DNA from: Bartonella birtlesii IBS 325 | GTDB lineage: Bacteria; Pseudomonadota; Alphaproteobacteria; Rhizobiales; Rhizobiaceae | Direction: 5' to 3' | Length of the DNA stretch: 64,000 bases | Assembly (NCBI RefSeq): GCF_000273375.1 | Contig: NZ_CM001557.1 | Span: 384,466 to 448,465, forward strand | Shown: positions 9,528 to 19,987 of the stretch, in pieces | Layout: each line of letters begins with the position of its first letter | How positions within the stretch are numbered: position 1 is the first letter of the stretch | Notes under the pieces: generated by a model | Told to the model about the DNA's origin: nothing | What the model saw: only the letters and a program-made list of their open reading frames with translations | Database searches by the model: none | Position numbers and translations under genes: made by a program

Positions 9528-9968
9528 TTATTCGGCAACTGGTTCTGGTGTATCTGTACTTACAGCTGTTGCTTTTACAACCTCAGAAAGCTTTTCAGCC
9601 TTTTTGCGATAATCTCTCTTTTCAGCGATACGTGCAGCCTTACCTCTCAAACCACGAAGATAATAAAGCTTTGCGCGACGCACTTTACCTCTGCGCACAA
9701 GCTCAACACCCTCAATGAGGGGAGAATATACCGGAAAAACACGTTCAACACCTTCACCATAAGAAATCTTACGCACTGTAAAGGTTTCATTTAACCCACC
9801 ACCTGAACGTGCGATACAAATTCCTTCATAAGCTTGAACACGCGTACGTGTACCTTCGCTCACACGCACCATCACACGCACGGTATCACCTGGTTGAAAA
9901 GCTGGCAGTTGGCGTTTTTCTGCAATTTTTGCACATTGTTCAGCTTCGAGCTGTGCGATAATATTCAT
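9528..9968 (-). CDS. rplS: 50S ribosomal protein L19
   Basis: Large-subunit protein at the 30S-50S interface. The open frame extends to 10037, but [11 protein letters not shown] at 9968 with aaggat upstream is the family start, giving 146 aa. Conserved segments include [26 protein letters not shown] and [13 protein letters not shown], with [13 protein letters not shown] near the end; the Glu/Thr-rich tail is usual in alphaproteobacteria. Follows trmD as in the rpsP-rimM-trmD-rplS order, but with a 195-bp spacer. Confidence 0.96.
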   Translation of the reverse strand: MNIIAQLEAEQCAKIAEKRQLPAFQPGDTVRVMVRVSEGTRTRVQAYEGICIARSGGGLNETFTVRKISYGEGVERVFPVYSPLIEGVELVRRGKVRRAKLYYLRGLRGKAARIAEKRDYRKKAEKLSEVVKATAVSTDTPEPVAE

Positions 9969-10163
9969 TTTTTTATCCTTCATGTTCTTTATCGAACAGT
10001 CAGAGCGCTCAACTCTTGCCGAAAAAAGCTTTTTCATAAACAGAAAAGAAGTTCTTTAGGCTATGCATTACACAGGAGCGAATACACCATTCCTTCATTT
10101 TATGGAACTATAGAAAACTCTTTTAAACAGAGAGCCATGCCATACACCACCTTACAACATGAA

Positions 10164-10862
10164 TCAAGTTTTCTGACGATTTTTATCATAACGCGCATAA
10201 AGATCAGGACGCCGTTGACGTGTTAACAGTTCAGCTTGTTGTTGCCGCCAATCGGCGATAGCTTTGTGATGTCCTGATGTCAACACTGATGGAATAGCGC
10301 GTCCTTCGAAAAGAGCAGGGCGCGTATATTGGGGATGTTCCAGCAAACCATTCTCAAAACTTTCGCATTGCGCAGAAGCCGCATTACCCATAACACCGGG
10401 AAGAAGACGTATAACAGCATCTAAGAGAACCAATGCCGCTGTTTCCCCTCCTGAAAGAATATAATCCCCAATGGATATTTCTTTCAATTCTCGTGCTTCT
10501 ATTATCCGTTCATCGACACCTTCAAAACGTCCACAAACCAATGTCACTCCTGCTTCATGCACCAGAGAACGAGCATACGTCTGGTCAAAAAGCTGCCCAC
10601 GGGGACTCATTAACAATCTTGGCGAATCATTTGGACAACTATCCAGTGCAGCCGCTAACACATCCGCCCGCATGACCATACCAGCCCCTCCACCAGCTGG
10701 TGTATCATCAACACTATGGTGTTTATCCAAAGCAAAATCCCTAATTTGCACAGTCTCCAGCGACCATACCCCCTTCTCTAAAGCTTGTCCGGCTAAAGAA
10801 TACCCCAAAAATCCAGGAAACATTTCAGGATAAAGTGTTAAAATGCGCACATGAAACTTCAT
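10164..10862 (-). CDS. trmD: tRNA (guanine-N1-)-methyltransferase TrmD
   Basis: SPOUT-class enzyme that methylates G37 next to the anticodon using S-adenosylmethionine, preventing +1 frameshifting. 232 aa, full length. Seen are the N-terminal ILTLYPEMF motif, [14 protein letters not shown], the knotted SAM-binding segment ([11 protein letters not shown]) and the [10 protein letters not shown] region. It lies between rimM and rplS on the minus strand, with an unusually long 260-bp gap from rimM. Confidence 0.96.
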   Translation of the reverse strand: MKFHVRILTLYPEMFPGFLGYSLAGQALEKGVWSLETVQIRDFALDKHHSVDDTPAGGGAGMVMRADVLAAALDSCPNDSPRLLMSPRGQLFDQTYARSLVHEAGVTLVCGRFEGVDERIIEARELKEISIGDYILSGGETAALVLLDAVIRLLPGVMGNAASAQCESFENGLLEHPQYTRPALFEGRAIPSVLTSGHHKAIADWRQQQAELLTRQRRPDLYARYDKNRQKT

Positions 10863-11123
10863 TATTTATTCTTTTATCTCCACCTTATCCCCGCAAACGG
10901 CATGAAACCAATAGACAACCACGAACACCATAATGCGCAATCCACAGCTCCCTATTTCCTTGGTATAAAATATCCATATTCCCTGCTAACCTACCTTGCA
11001 AAAAATTCCAAAAATCCAAGAATATTTTAAGATTCACACAGATATCTAGAATCACATTCTTACATTTTTTTATTATTTTTTGCCCACAGCTTTATTTTTG
11101 GGCTTAAGATGATTTATTTTTTC

Positions 11124-11652
11124 TCAGATATCACTTAAACCAGCGGCCACTGGATCAACAACCAAAAAGCCAGAAGCAAGGCAAATTTCTGGCACAGCTG
11201 CTTTGCTAAAAGGAATAAGCACAGTTTTACCCGTATTCAAACGCATTTCAAGCAAATCACCAGCACCAAAATTAAAAAACCACACACCTCACCCAAGATT
11301 TGACCAACACCATCCTGGACACGAAGTCCAATTAAATCAACTTGATAAAATTCATCCTCAGTCAAATCTTCTACCAATTGATCACGGGTAACATACAAGC
11401 GAATACCTTTTAAGTTTTCCGCCATATTGCGATCCTCAATGCCTTTAAAATGCACAATCGCGTTATTTTTTTGCATGCGAAGTGTTACAATTTCATAACA
11501 ACGCTCCATATCATCATAAAGAACGCCATAAGCCTTTAAATGCTCTGGTTTAGCACTCAAGACTTTTATCAAAACATCTCCTCTTATACCATGGGCGGAA
11601 CCAATAATGGCAAGATAGACTTTATTTTTAAGATTTTTTTATTATAACTCAT
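11124..11652 (-). pseudogene. rimM: Ribosome maturation factor RimM, broken at two homopolymers
   Basis: RimM binds ribosomal protein S19 and helps 30S head maturation. The only long open frame (11237-11572, TTG start) covers the middle and ends in an unrelated tail. Two one-base insertions restore a 176-aa RimM. One is in the T7 run at 11634-11640, which joins an ATG start at 11652 (MSYNKKN...) to the conserved GSAHGIRGDV motif. The other is in the A6 run at 11274-11279, which restores FNFGAGDLLEM and the family C-terminus VPEICLASG to a stop at 11124. Downstream trmD fits the usual order. Either two sequencing errors or a decayed gene. Confidence 0.85.
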
Positions 11653-11784
11653 AAAAAACATTATCTCTCACAAATGAATCTTTCACGCGTAATTTTTTGT
11701 TCAATCTTGTTGCCATATGAGACATATCTTTCCTTAAGACCCTTCTTGGTAACAACAACAAATTAATATAAAAGGAGAAGTCTT

Positions 11785-12594
11785 ATGGCAAATGTTATGC
11801 TATTTTACAAAGATATCACCCCAATCAACAAAGTTTCCCATAAAAATCTAAAATTTGCGCCTCCAAATGATATGTCTTTTGCCAAAGACACTCACTGGGT
11901 TCCTCTCGCAAGCAGTGAATATTTTCAAGCAGCACTAGATTATCCGATTTTATTTATGTGCGCAGAAGATGAACAAAAGAAACTGCATTACACATCTGCC
12001 GCTCTTGTTGGTCTTTCTAATGACGAAAATGACTACATTGCCTCTGATAAAAATTGGAAAACAAATACTTATGTTCCAGCTTTTGTCCGCCGTTATCCTT
12101 TTGTTCTTGCGCAACTTAGCAATGAAAAAGAGCTTTCCGTTTGCTTTGATCAAAAATCAGGCATGTTTAATGAAATAGCCGGCACAGAACTTTTTAATTC
12201 TGATGGTTCTATTTCCCCTTTTATGGAAGAACGGATTCGTTTTCTTGAAAGCTTTAAAATCGCTATGGAAAAAACCACTGAATTTATTGATACCCTTGTG
12301 GAGATGGATCTTCTTAGTCAAAAATCAATCAATGTGAAAAACGATAAAGGTCTTTCAGCCCAATTAGAGCATTTTTGGATTGTTGATGAAGAAAAACTAA
12401 ATAAACTCTCCGCAAGCCAACTTGCCAAGCTGCACAAAAATGGTTTCTTAGGATTAATCTTTGCACATCTCATGTCAACAAATAACCTTCTAAAAATACT
12501 CTCTCTCAAAGGGGAAAAGCAGTTTGCCAATAATGAAAAGCAATCACAAAACGAGAAGAGTGAAAAACTTACAAAGAAAGAAACACTCAATTAA
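11785..12594 (+). CDS. SapC-family protein
   Basis: A 269-aa soluble protein of the SapC family (PF07277), recognised from the N-terminal pattern (KDITPINKVSHKNLKF, later WVPLASSEYF) and the FVRRYPFVL motif. Family members were named from Campylobacter surface-layer loci; the biochemical role is not established. A strong ribosome binding site (aaggag, 8 nt) supports the ATG. xerC follows after 3 nt, so the two are probably cotranscribed. The Lys/Glu-rich C-terminal 20 residues are probably disordered. Confidence 0.8.
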   Translation: MANVMLFYKDITPINKVSHKNLKFAPPNDMSFAKDTHWVPLASSEYFQAALDYPILFMCAEDEQKKLHYTSAALVGLSNDENDYIASDKNWKTNTYVPAFVRRYPFVLAQLSNEKELSVCFDQKSGMFNEIAGTELFNSDGSISPFMEERIRFLESFKIAMEKTTEFIDTLVEMDLLSQKSINVKNDKGLSAQLEHFWIVDEEKLNKLSASQLAKLHKNGFLGLIFAHLMSTNNLLKILSLKGEKQFANNEKQSQNEKSEKLTKKETLN

Positions 12595-12597
12595 GAA

Positions 12598-13566
12598 ATG
12601 CCCATAAAAAATGACACGAGAAAAGACAAAAATGTTCCTCTCATTCCAGCAGACCATACTGTTTTAGCAGAAAGAAAAAATTGGCTAGACTGTCTGCAAA
12701 AAACGCGTCGTATGGCTACAAAAACAGTAGAGGCCTATGAACGTGATACACGACAATTTTTGTTTTTTCTCTGTCAACATTTGGGTCATAAACCAACCTT
12801 TAATGATCTTGCCAATTTGCGTGTTGTTGACTTGCGAGCTTATTTAGCTTATCGGCGTACACATAACATAAGTGCACGTTCTTTAAGCCGAAGTATAGCG
12901 GGTTTACGCTCTTTTTTCAGCTATCTCTCGCGTAAAAAAATTGTCACTATTCCCGCCGCCCAGCTCATCAGAACCCCAAAACATCCAAAATCTCTTCCAA
13001 AGCCTTTAGCAGTACAGTCAGCACTTCATTTAACCAAGCAAGAAAACCAACAAGAAAATGAACCATGGATCATCGCTCGTAACAGTGCTGTTTTAGTGCT
13101 TCTCTATGGTTGTGGCATGCGAATATCAGAAGCCTTAAGCCTCACACCAGAACAGTTTTCTGATCCTCAAAAAACAAGCTTATTCGTGACAGGAAAAGGG
13201 GGGAAAACACGCCTTGTTCCTCTTATCAAAGTTGTTAATGAAGCCGTACAGAATTATCTCAAATGCTGCCCCTATCCTTTAGTAGACAATCAACCAATGT
13301 TCCGCGGTGCAAGGGGTGGTGTCTTGCAGCCAGCCATTATTCAACGCGCTATGCGAAATTTACGAGCACATCTTGGTCTACCAGAAACAGCAACCCCACA
13401 TACATTGCGCCATTCTTTTGCCACCCATCTTTTATCACGAGGTGGGGATTTACGCTCTATCCAAGAACTTCTTGGTCATGCTAGCCTTTCTACTACCCAA
13501 GCCTATACCCATGTGGATACAGAGCATCTCTTGAAAATTTATCAAAAAGCACATCCACGTTCTTGA
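12598..13566 (+). CDS. xerC: Tyrosine recombinase XerC
   Basis: Site-specific recombinase that with XerD resolves chromosome dimers at dif. 322 aa. The N-terminal SAM-like DNA-binding domain covers about residues 25-115. The catalytic domain shows R175 (GCGMRISEAL), a likely K200, H268 and R271 (HTLRHSFATHL), H294 (LLGHASLSTTQ) and the nucleophile Y303. All are present, so it should be active. Directly downstream of sapC. Assigned XerC rather than XerD because the 46-47 kb gene matches XerD better. Confidence 0.88.
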   Translation: MPIKNDTRKDKNVPLIPADHTVLAERKNWLDCLQKTRRMATKTVEAYERDTRQFLFFLCQHLGHKPTFNDLANLRVVDLRAYLAYRRTHNISARSLSRSIAGLRSFFSYLSRKKIVTIPAAQLIRTPKHPKSLPKPLAVQSALHLTKQENQQENEPWIIARNSAVLVLLYGCGMRISEALSLTPEQFSDPQKTSLFVTGKGGKTRLVPLIKVVNEAVQNYLKCCPYPLVDNQPMFRGARGGVLQPAIIQRAMRNLRAHLGLPETATPHTLRHSFATHLLSRGGDLRSIQELLGHASLSTTQAYTHVDTEHLLKIYQKAHPRS

Positions 13567-13570
13567 AAGA

Positions 13571-13692
13571 TTTACAAAAAAAGAAAATTAAAGATGCAGC
13601 TTCCAACACTAAAGCATAGAATACAGATTGTAAGCTTCTTCTAAAAAACTTAAAATAAAAGCGCCTAATGAATCTTCGCGGCGTATACCTAT
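13571..13692 (-). repeat. Degenerate tandem copy of the bolA 3' end
   Basis: This stretch aligns with 13723-13840, covering the last 35 or so codons of bolA and the bases just after its stop. The match runs through tta-ca-aaaa, agatgca..tccaac.ctaaagcat and the gatgaat.ttc.cgcg block, roughly three quarters identical with several indels. The frame is broken, so it does not code. It sits directly downstream of the intact gene in the same orientation. Confidence 0.75.
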
Positions 13693-13736
13693 TAAAAACT
13701 GTACTCCTTACCTACAAACTATTACAAAAAGAAAAA

Positions 13737-14015
13737 TTAAACAGATGCAATCTCCAACGCTAAAGCATGAACACAAGTTGCCAATTCTTTTTCTAAAACT
13801 TGATAAATCGCCCGATGAATTTCCACGCGTGTCATTCCTTTAAAAGAAGAAGATGAAATTTTCACCCGAAAATGTGTTTCTCCTTTACCATCAAAAGCGT
13901 GTTCGTCATGTGGGTGGCCCTCATGAAGGTGACTCTCATTGATCACCTCAAGTTTTTGCGGATGAAACGCATCTTGAAGCTTCATCTTAATCGTTGTTTG
14001 AACTGATGTAGACAT
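13737..14015 (-). CDS. bolA: BolA-family protein
   Basis: A 92-aa BolA-like protein. BolA proteins bind monothiol glutaredoxins and act in iron-sulfur trafficking and stress or morphology control. The start at 14015 (MSTSVQTTIKM) has gaagga upstream; the open frame to 14045 adds unconserved residues. The family motif HFRVKISSSSFKG with the R-x-E-x-H-R loop and the C-terminal HALALEIAS is clear. A His-rich insert (HEGHPHDEHAF) precedes it. Divergently placed from the J-domain gene, as is common in Rhizobiales. Confidence 0.9.
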   Translation of the reverse strand: MSTSVQTTIKMKLQDAFHPQKLEVINESHLHEGHPHDEHAFDGKGETHFRVKISSSSFKGMTRVEIHRAIYQVLEKELATCVHALALEIASV

Positions 14016-14135
14016 TTTTATTCCTTCATAAAATGAACGATGCAAAGCATCTTATTGTGGAGCAAATAAGTGTGAAAATAAATTTTTCAAAAGTCAATTC
14101 TTGTAAAATTAATCGATTTTGCATAAATCAAAGAT

Positions 14136-14755
14136 ATGACAATAAAATCTAAATTATTCGACTCAATTCGAATCAGCTCCAATAAAAACAAAAAGCTGAA
14201 TCAGAAACACAGCAGTGCCAGTGGGAAGGTTGTGAAAAATCAGCATCCCATAAAGCACCAGCGGGCCGAAATCACGAAGGGCAGTATCTGCATTTTTGTA
14301 TTGAGCATGTGCGTGCCTACAATAAGAATTTTAATTATTTCTCTGGTCTTAGTAATAAAGATATTGCAAAGTTTCAAAAAGATGCCCTCACAGGACATCG
14401 CCCAACATGGCCAACCGATTTTAGCAATGGCACATCGAAAAAAACAGCTGCCAGTTATGCGCGAATTCGCTCTGGTACAGCGGCCTATCAAAATCGTATG
14501 CGTGATCCCTTTACGCTCTTTAACAAGCGTCATTCAACCAATAATTCGTCGCGAAGGTTAAAGCCCTTAGAAGCAAAAGCTTTTGATACATTAGGCTTGC
14601 AAGCAAATGCTTCATCTGAAGATATTAAAATGAAATATAAAGAGCTGGTAAAAAAACATCATCCTGATTCTAATGGTGGCAACCGCTCTTCAGAAGAACG
14701 TTTTCGCGATGTTTTACACGCTTATAATTTGCTCAGGAAAGCTGGTTTGTGCTAA
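14136..14755 (+). pseudogene. J-domain (DnaJ-like) protein with a frameshift near its start
   Basis: Rhizobial J-domain protein lying back to back with bolA. Two frames overlap: 14136 onward encodes the first 16 or so residues, and the other frame encodes the rest from about 14190 to 14755. Adding one A to the A5 run at 14184-14188 yields one 206-aa protein with a Cys pair (QCQWEGC) and HFCIEHVRAYNKNFNYF, then ALTGHRPTW, and a C-terminal J domain (about residues 145-206) with the HPD motif (KKHHPDSNGG). The J domain stimulates Hsp70 ATPase. Sequencing error or real lesion cannot be told apart here. Confidence 0.8.
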
Positions 14756-14866
14756 AAAAATACACTCCAATACCCTTATTTTATTCTCACTGTAGGAAAA
14801 TTCTAAAGAGCAGGCAAAAGGATATTCTAAAAATTCCATGGTTGCAACCACTCTTTTAGAGGGGTA

Positions 14867-14954
14867 TTTTTGCGATATTCTATCATACCTATAATTTGCT
14901 TAAAAAAGCTAGTCTGTGCCAAAGAAAATTGTCTCTATTAAATCTATTCTCACT
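14867..14954 (+). repeat. Degenerate tandem copy of the J-domain gene 3' end
   Basis: Aligns with 14701-14791: the last 18 or so codons of the J-domain gene (cgat.tt, cctataatttgct, aaagct.gt.tgtgc) and about 35 bases past its stop (ctattctcact). The stop codon is changed to caa and the stretch is not part of an intact gene. Same orientation, 75 bp downstream. The rest of the 14756-15105 spacer shows no gene. Confidence 0.7.
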
Positions 14955-15105
14955 CAAATTATCGTTATTTTCACAAAATATGATAAAATATAAATCTGTT
15001 CTTTCCTATCTTAAGACTTTCATTATAGGGCATTGCATAAGTGCTCTAACTCTTGTATCGTTTCCTAACAAATGGAGATAGCATTCTTTCCCTTCCAGAA
15101 AAACC

Positions 15106-16092
15106 ATGACAAAAACAAATCTTACAGTAGAAAATGTGCCCGATATCACACTCTGTGCCCGTGATCTGTTTCATATTGATACGGATATGAAAGTTCCTGC
15201 CTTTAGTACAAAAACTCCCCATGTTCCAGATATAGATCCCGATTATCTTTTTGATCAGCAAACAACTTTAGCAATTCTGGCGGGCTTTGCATTTGACCGC
15301 CGTGTCATGGTTTCCGGATATCATGGTACAGGAAAATCGACCCATATTGAACAAGTTGCTGCACGTCTTAATTGGCCTTGTATTCGAATTAATCTTGATA
15401 GTCATGTAAGCCGTATTGATCTGGTGGGAAAAGATGCCATCGTTTTAAAAGATGGCTTACAAATTACTGAATTTAAAGAGGGTATTTTACCATGGAGTTA
15501 TCAAAACAATATTGCTCTTGTTTTTGATGAATATGATGCTGGGCGTCCTGATGTTATGTTTGTTATCCAACGCGTTCTTGAAACCTCTGGACGCTTCAGT
15601 TTGCTTGATCAAAGCCGTGTTATTACTCCTCATCCAGCATTTCGCCTTTTTGCAACGGCAAATACTATTGGACTTGGTGATACAACAGGGCTTTATCACG
15701 GTACACAACAAATCAATCAAGCACAGATGGACCGCTGGTCTATTGTAACAATTCTTAATTATTTGCCCCATGATAAAGAAGTTGACATTGTCTGTTCAAA
15801 GGTCAAATCTTTTCAAACAACAGAAGGAAAAAAGATAATTTCCCAAATGGTTCATGTTGCTGATATGGTACGTCAATCTTTTATCAATGGGGACCTTTCA
15901 ACCGTCATGAGCCCACGCACAGTGATCACTTGGGCAGAAAACACAGAAATTTTTCAAAATACTGGCTTTGCCTTCCGGCTTACTTTTCTCAATAAATGTG
16001 ATGAACTCGAACGCACTATGGTTGCAGAATTTTATCAACGTTCTTTTGGAGAAGAACTTCCCGAATCACTTATTCATGGTGTTTCGCCTTAA
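15106..16092 (+). CDS. cobS: CobS-type AAA+ ATPase (cobaltochelatase small subunit family)
   Basis: 328-aa MoxR-like AAA+ ATPase. Walker [10 protein letters not shown] lies at 71-79, Walker B ([10 protein letters not shown]) near 138-147, and the sensor region (FRLFATANT) near 183-192. In aerobic cobalamin synthesis CobS and CobT form the chaperone-like ATPase that drives cobalt insertion by CobN. No cobN or other cob gene is in the window, so the partner here is unknown. cobT follows after 14 nt. The N-terminus ([26 protein letters not shown]) is typical of CobS. Confidence 0.9.
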   Translation: MTKTNLTVENVPDITLCARDLFHIDTDMKVPAFSTKTPHVPDIDPDYLFDQQTTLAILAGFAFDRRVMVSGYHGTGKSTHIEQVAARLNWPCIRINLDSHVSRIDLVGKDAIVLKDGLQITEFKEGILPWSYQNNIALVFDEYDAGRPDVMFVIQRVLETSGRFSLLDQSRVITPHPAFRLFATANTIGLGDTTGLYHGTQQINQAQMDRWSIVTILNYLPHDKEVDIVCSKVKSFQTTEGKKIISQMVHVADMVRQSFINGDLSTVMSPRTVITWAENTEIFQNTGFAFRLTFLNKCDELERTMVAEFYQRSFGEELPESLIHGVSP

Positions 16093-16106
16093 GGAATCTA
16101 TCATTC

Positions 16107-18017
16107 ATGGCGACCAATATTGGTGACAACAAAAATCCGGCAAAGAACTCTTCCAAAAACGCTTTTGATGCTGCAGCTTTTAAAAAAGCACTTTCCACCT
16201 GTATGCGTGCCATTGCAGGCACGCCCAATCTCGAAGTTTCCTTTGGTCATAACCGACCATCTTTAAGTGAAAATTATGCGCGCTTACCAGAATTACCGCT
16301 CCATGCAACAGAAAAAGATATAACGATTAGCCGCGGATTAGGAGATTCCATGGCTCTACGTACAGCATGGCATGACAAGCGCATTCACACAAAATTTTCT
16401 CCAAAAGAATCGGAAGCACGTGCTATTTTTGATACCCTTGAGCAAACACGTATTGAAGCCATTGGCACGTTAAGTATGGAAGGAATTGCACAAAACCTTT
16501 ATGAAATGCTCGCCGATAAATATCAAAGAGCCCATTACCAAAAGATAAGCAGCCAAAGTGAAGCCCCCATTCAAGAAGCAATCGCACTTTTATTGCGCGA
16601 AAAAATAACAGAACGCTCTCCCCCACAAGAAGCAGGACCTGTCTTAGAATTATGGCGTCAAGAAATTGAACAAAAAGCTGCCATAGAGCTAAATGAATTA
16701 ACAAGACATATTTACGACCAACAGGCATTTGCACAGATTGTTCGCCAAATGCTTGTTACACTTAAAATGGCAACTCAACTTGAAGAAACCTCTGACAGTG
16801 AAAACAATAAAAAACCAAAAGACGGATATGAATCTCAAAATCTAGAAGAAGAAGAAAAAGAAAGCCAAAACCAAAAACACGAGAGGAATGAAGAACAAAC
16901 AGCTACTGAACAAGAAAATGATGTGAAAGATAAAGGCAAAACCCAAGCGACAAGATCAAACGACATTGATAAAGATAAAGAAGAGCAAGAAAGTAGTACT
17001 TGGCAAAAAAAAATGAGCCAATCCAAACATCTTTTCACTATTTCAGAACAAATGCAAAAGCTTACTGATTATAAAGTTTTCACTCGTCAATTTGATGAAA
17101 TTTTAGAAACAACGGATTTTTGTTCTGAAAGCGAATTAGATCTCTTGCGCCATTATCTTGATAAGCAAATCAACCATCTGCAAAACATTGTTGGACGTTT
17201 AGCAAATCGTCTACAACGCCGCCTGATGGCACAACAAAATCGCAATTGGAATTTTGACCTTGAGGAAGGATATCTTGATACAGCACGGCTTTCACGTCTG
17301 ATTATCGATCCCATGCAACCCCTTTCTTTTAAAATGGAAAGCAATACCCAATTTCGTGATACTGTTGTTTCATTGCTTATTGATAATTCGGGTTCCATGC
17401 GAGGACGACCAATTACGGTTGCAGCAAGCTGTGCAGATATTTTGGCACAAACTCTTGAACGCTGTGGTGTTAAAGTTGAAATTTTAGGCTTTACTACCAA
17501 AACGTGGAAAGGAGGAAAATCGCGAGAAGAATGGCTCAAACAAAATAAGCCTCCTCATCCAGGTCGTCTGAATGATTTGTGTCACATCATCTATAAAAGT
17601 GCAGATACCCCATGGCGTCACGCACGGCGCAATTTAGGCCTCATGATGCAAGAGGGATTACTAAAAGAAAATATCGATGGTGAAGCATTAATTTGGGCAC
17701 ATCAACGCCTTTTATCACGGCGCGAACAACGGCGCATTCTCTTGGTTATTTCCGATGGAGCCCCTGTTGATGACTCAACACTATCGGTTAATTCTAACAA
17801 TTATCTGGAAAAACATCTACGCGCAGTGATTCAAGAAATCCAAACACATTCACCCATAGAACTCATCGCCATTGGCATTGGTCATGATGTCACACGCTAT
17901 TATCAACATGCTGTAACAATTATGAATGCTGAAGAACTCGCCAATGCTATAACAAAACAATTAGAGACGCTCTTTAGCAATAAAAAACTTCGCTCTTATC
18001 GTCATAAGAAAATTTAA
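16107..18017 (+). CDS. cobT: CobT-type VWA protein (cobaltochelatase large ATPase partner)
   Basis: 636 aa. The N-terminal CobT domain (about 20-230) is followed by a long acidic, Gln/Lys-rich linker at about 230-300. A C-terminal von Willebrand A domain follows, with the MIDAS motif D-N-S-G-S-M near residue 425 and a second metal-site segment ([10 protein letters not shown]). CobT pairs with CobS in an AAA+/VWA complex. The pair is intact and cotranscribed. Whether it still acts on cobaltochelatase or on another client cannot be judged from sequence. Confidence 0.9.
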   Translation: MATNIGDNKNPAKNSSKNAFDAAAFKKALSTCMRAIAGTPNLEVSFGHNRPSLSENYARLPELPLHATEKDITISRGLGDSMALRTAWHDKRIHTKFSPKESEARAIFDTLEQTRIEAIGTLSMEGIAQNLYEMLADKYQRAHYQKISSQSEAPIQEAIALLLREKITERSPPQEAGPVLELWRQEIEQKAAIELNELTRHIYDQQAFAQIVRQMLVTLKMATQLEETSDSENNKKPKDGYESQNLEEEEKESQNQKHERNEEQTATEQENDVKDKGKTQATRSNDIDKDKEEQESSTWQKKMSQSKHLFTISEQMQKLTDYKVFTRQFDEILETTDFCSESELDLLRHYLDKQINHLQNIVGRLANRLQRRLMAQQNRNWNFDLEEGYLDTARLSRLIIDPMQPLSFKMESNTQFRDTVVSLLIDNSGSMRGRPITVAASCADILAQTLERCGVKVEILGFTTKTWKGGKSREEWLKQNKPPHPGRLNDLCHIIYKSADTPWRHARRNLGLMMQEGLLKENIDGEALIWAHQRLLSRREQRRILLVISDGAPVDDSTLSVNSNNYLEKHLRAVIQEIQTHSPIELIAIGIGHDVTRYYQHAVTIMNAEELANAITKQLETLFSNKKLRSYRHKKI

Positions 18018-18614
18018 AACAAACCCTATATTCTTTATTTCACTTCTCCCCTTTAAAAAACATCTTCACCATAACATAAAGATACCAATTAAATCGTTTT
18101 GCTCCTTTTTCCCGCCCCTGCCCTGTAAACCATTCCTCTTTATAAAAAACCCAATCATTGCACGATATCAAATAGCATAATACGTACTCCCTACAATAAG
18201 CCTTGCCTGTTCAAAGCCAACACTATTTTTTTCAGCTTTCAATGTACATTTTTTTGCATTGGAAATGCGTTTATACAACAAATATAACAGCTCAAAAAAA
18301 TAGAAACGCTACAGAATGCCACCGCAAAATACATTGTATTAAAAAGAAACTATCCCACATCAAAGAACAACTATTTGTGGAGCGCTCTTTATGCTTCACT
18401 TATAAAAAATCATCATATCTGAAAAATCAAATCATTTAGAACGTACATAAACACAAACCTTTAGAAAACGATCATCTCCTAAACCAAAATAATATCTTGA
18501 AGTTATGCTAAAAACAAGAAATCTATAAGAAAGTCTCTATACAACTAAAATACTTCTGATAAAAACAAGACAAAATCTTTTCTTCTCTAAAAATAACAAG
18601 AGAATAAACAATGG
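18018..18614. other. Noncoding spacer after cobT
   Basis: About 600 bp of AT-rich sequence between convergent cobT and yhhQ. No tRNA, insertion sequence, credible ORF or clear terminator was seen. The short open frames show no ribosome binding site or protein-like composition. Confidence 0.5.
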
Positions 18615-19298
18615 TTATTTACTGCTCACAAAAGATGAATCATCTTTTGAATGTCCTTGATGAAGAGGAACTCTCACAGAGCTAAGAATTGTTCTATAAG
18701 GAATCAACATAAACAGACTCATAATGATTTTTATTGCAAAATCACCAAAAGCCAGTGAAAGCCAAACTGGAATCCCTACTCCCCCCACAACAGTACTCTC
18801 CAAAATAGAACTATCAGCATAACCTGTTATTTTATCGATAAAAACAAAAGAGCTAGAAAAAGCAAGAGCAAAAAATACAACCGTATCTAAAGCCGAACCG
18901 ACGAATGCTGCAGCTAAAGGTGCTTTCCACCATGTTTTACGTCGCAAAGGAGTAAACACAGCAATATCGAGAAGTTGCCCAAACAAAAATGCTAAACTTG
19001 AGGCAACCGCAAGCCGCGGTGTAGCCAATATCCACGAAACAAAAACACCAGCAAAAAAGCCAGCATAAACCACGCGCCGCGCAGCAGCCGGACCATAAAA
19101 ACGATTAGTTAAATCATTAATCAGAAAAGCAAATGGATAAGTAAAAGCTCCATAAGTGAGCAGCTCATTTAAACCAAACCAGTAAACAGGATACTGAACC
19201 AAAATATTAGAAGCAGTTACAGCAAAACACATGGCAAGAGAAAAAACGATATTTTTTTTCTCTTTCCATACTAATAAAGAATCGTTTTCTGAAAACAT
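18615..19298 (-). CDS. yhhQ: Queuosine precursor transporter, YhhQ/VUT family
   Basis: Integral membrane protein of the DUF165/YhhQ family, which imports queuosine precursors (preQ0/preQ1). From the ATG at 19298 it has 227 aa with about six hydrophobic segments. Family motifs are seen: ANILVQYPV-like start, GAFTYPFAFLINDLTNR, the AAARRVVYAG segment, FGQLLDIAVF and GSALDTVVFF. The open frame continues upstream to a TTG at 19403, adding a hydrophobic stretch I take as chance. rpmB lies just upstream on the same strand. Confidence 0.85.
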   Translation of the reverse strand: MFSENDSLLVWKEKKNIVFSLAMCFAVTASNILVQYPVYWFGLNELLTYGAFTYPFAFLINDLTNRFYGPAAARRVVYAGFFAGVFVSWILATPRLAVASSLAFLFGQLLDIAVFTPLRRKTWWKAPLAAAFVGSALDTVVFFALAFSSSFVFIDKITGYADSSILESTVVGGVGIPVWLSLAFGDFAIKIIMSLFMLIPYRTILSSVRVPLHQGHSKDDSSFVSSK

Positions 19299-19414
19299 TT
19301 TTTTAACTTGGGATATGGAACCAATAAAATACAACGATAAAAATACTATAAAGCTAAAAAACGATCCCCTTAGAAAAGAGAAGCAAAATTTAGCCCATAG
19401 CAACCAAAAGGCAA

Positions 19415-19708
19415 CTAGGCTGCTTGTTCAGCTTTTTTCTTAACGATTTGGCGCTTTAATAAACGCGCACGCTGTGACAACTCTTTATCATCGGCTTTAA
19501 GCAAAAAACCATCCAAACCACCACGATGTTCCACAGACCGCAAAGCACTTGCAGAAACCCGTAAACGGTAATTTTGCTGTAACACTTCCGAAATCAATGT
19601 CACATTGCAAAGATTTGGTAAAAAACGACGACGGGTTTTATTATTTGCATGGCTAACATTATTGCCATAAAGAACTGTTTTCCCTGTCAATTCGCAAGCA
19701 CGAGACAT
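19415..19708 (-). CDS. rpmB: 50S ribosomal protein L28
   Basis: 97-aa L28. The start at 19708 ([10 protein letters not shown]) has aaggtgaag upstream. Conserved features are [18 protein letters not shown] and the C-terminal [16 protein letters not shown]. No zinc-ribbon cysteine pairs. Monocistronic or with yhhQ downstream. No rpmG neighbour is visible. Confidence 0.96.
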   Translation of the reverse strand: MSRACELTGKTVLYGNNVSHANNKTRRRFLPNLCNVTLISEVLQQNYRLRVSASALRSVEHRGGLDGFLLKADDKELSQRARLLKRQIVKKKAEQAA

Positions 19709-19987
19709 AAACTTCACCTTTAAACTCTGAAAAACTCTTAAAATCCCAATACCCATAAAATAGAATGAAGGTAAAGAGCACATAACACCCCTTAAACGGA
19801 TATTATTGGGAAATCGTGTTTTTAATAGGGTGTCGATACTAAAAGGTCAAGTCTTTTGTAAAGCCTTTTGCATTTCTTATTGACTTACTTGGCTCTCTTT
19901 TCTCAATGAAAAGGCACAGAAAATATTTTTTTTTAACAGGCATCATGCTAAAAGAATGCTTATCATCTTAACAAGGAAGCATTCATC

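Noticed and set aside
14896..15081. 61-aa ORF upstream of cobS
   Set aside because: Overlaps the degenerate J-domain gene copy and has no ribosome binding site.
18203..18439. 78-aa ORF in the spacer after cobT
   Set aside because: Composition is typical of random AT-rich sequence, with no start signal and no family features.
18615..19403. 262-aa form of YhhQ from a TTG start
   Set aside because: The extra 35 residues lack family support and start right at the rpmB stop; the ATG at 19298 fits better.
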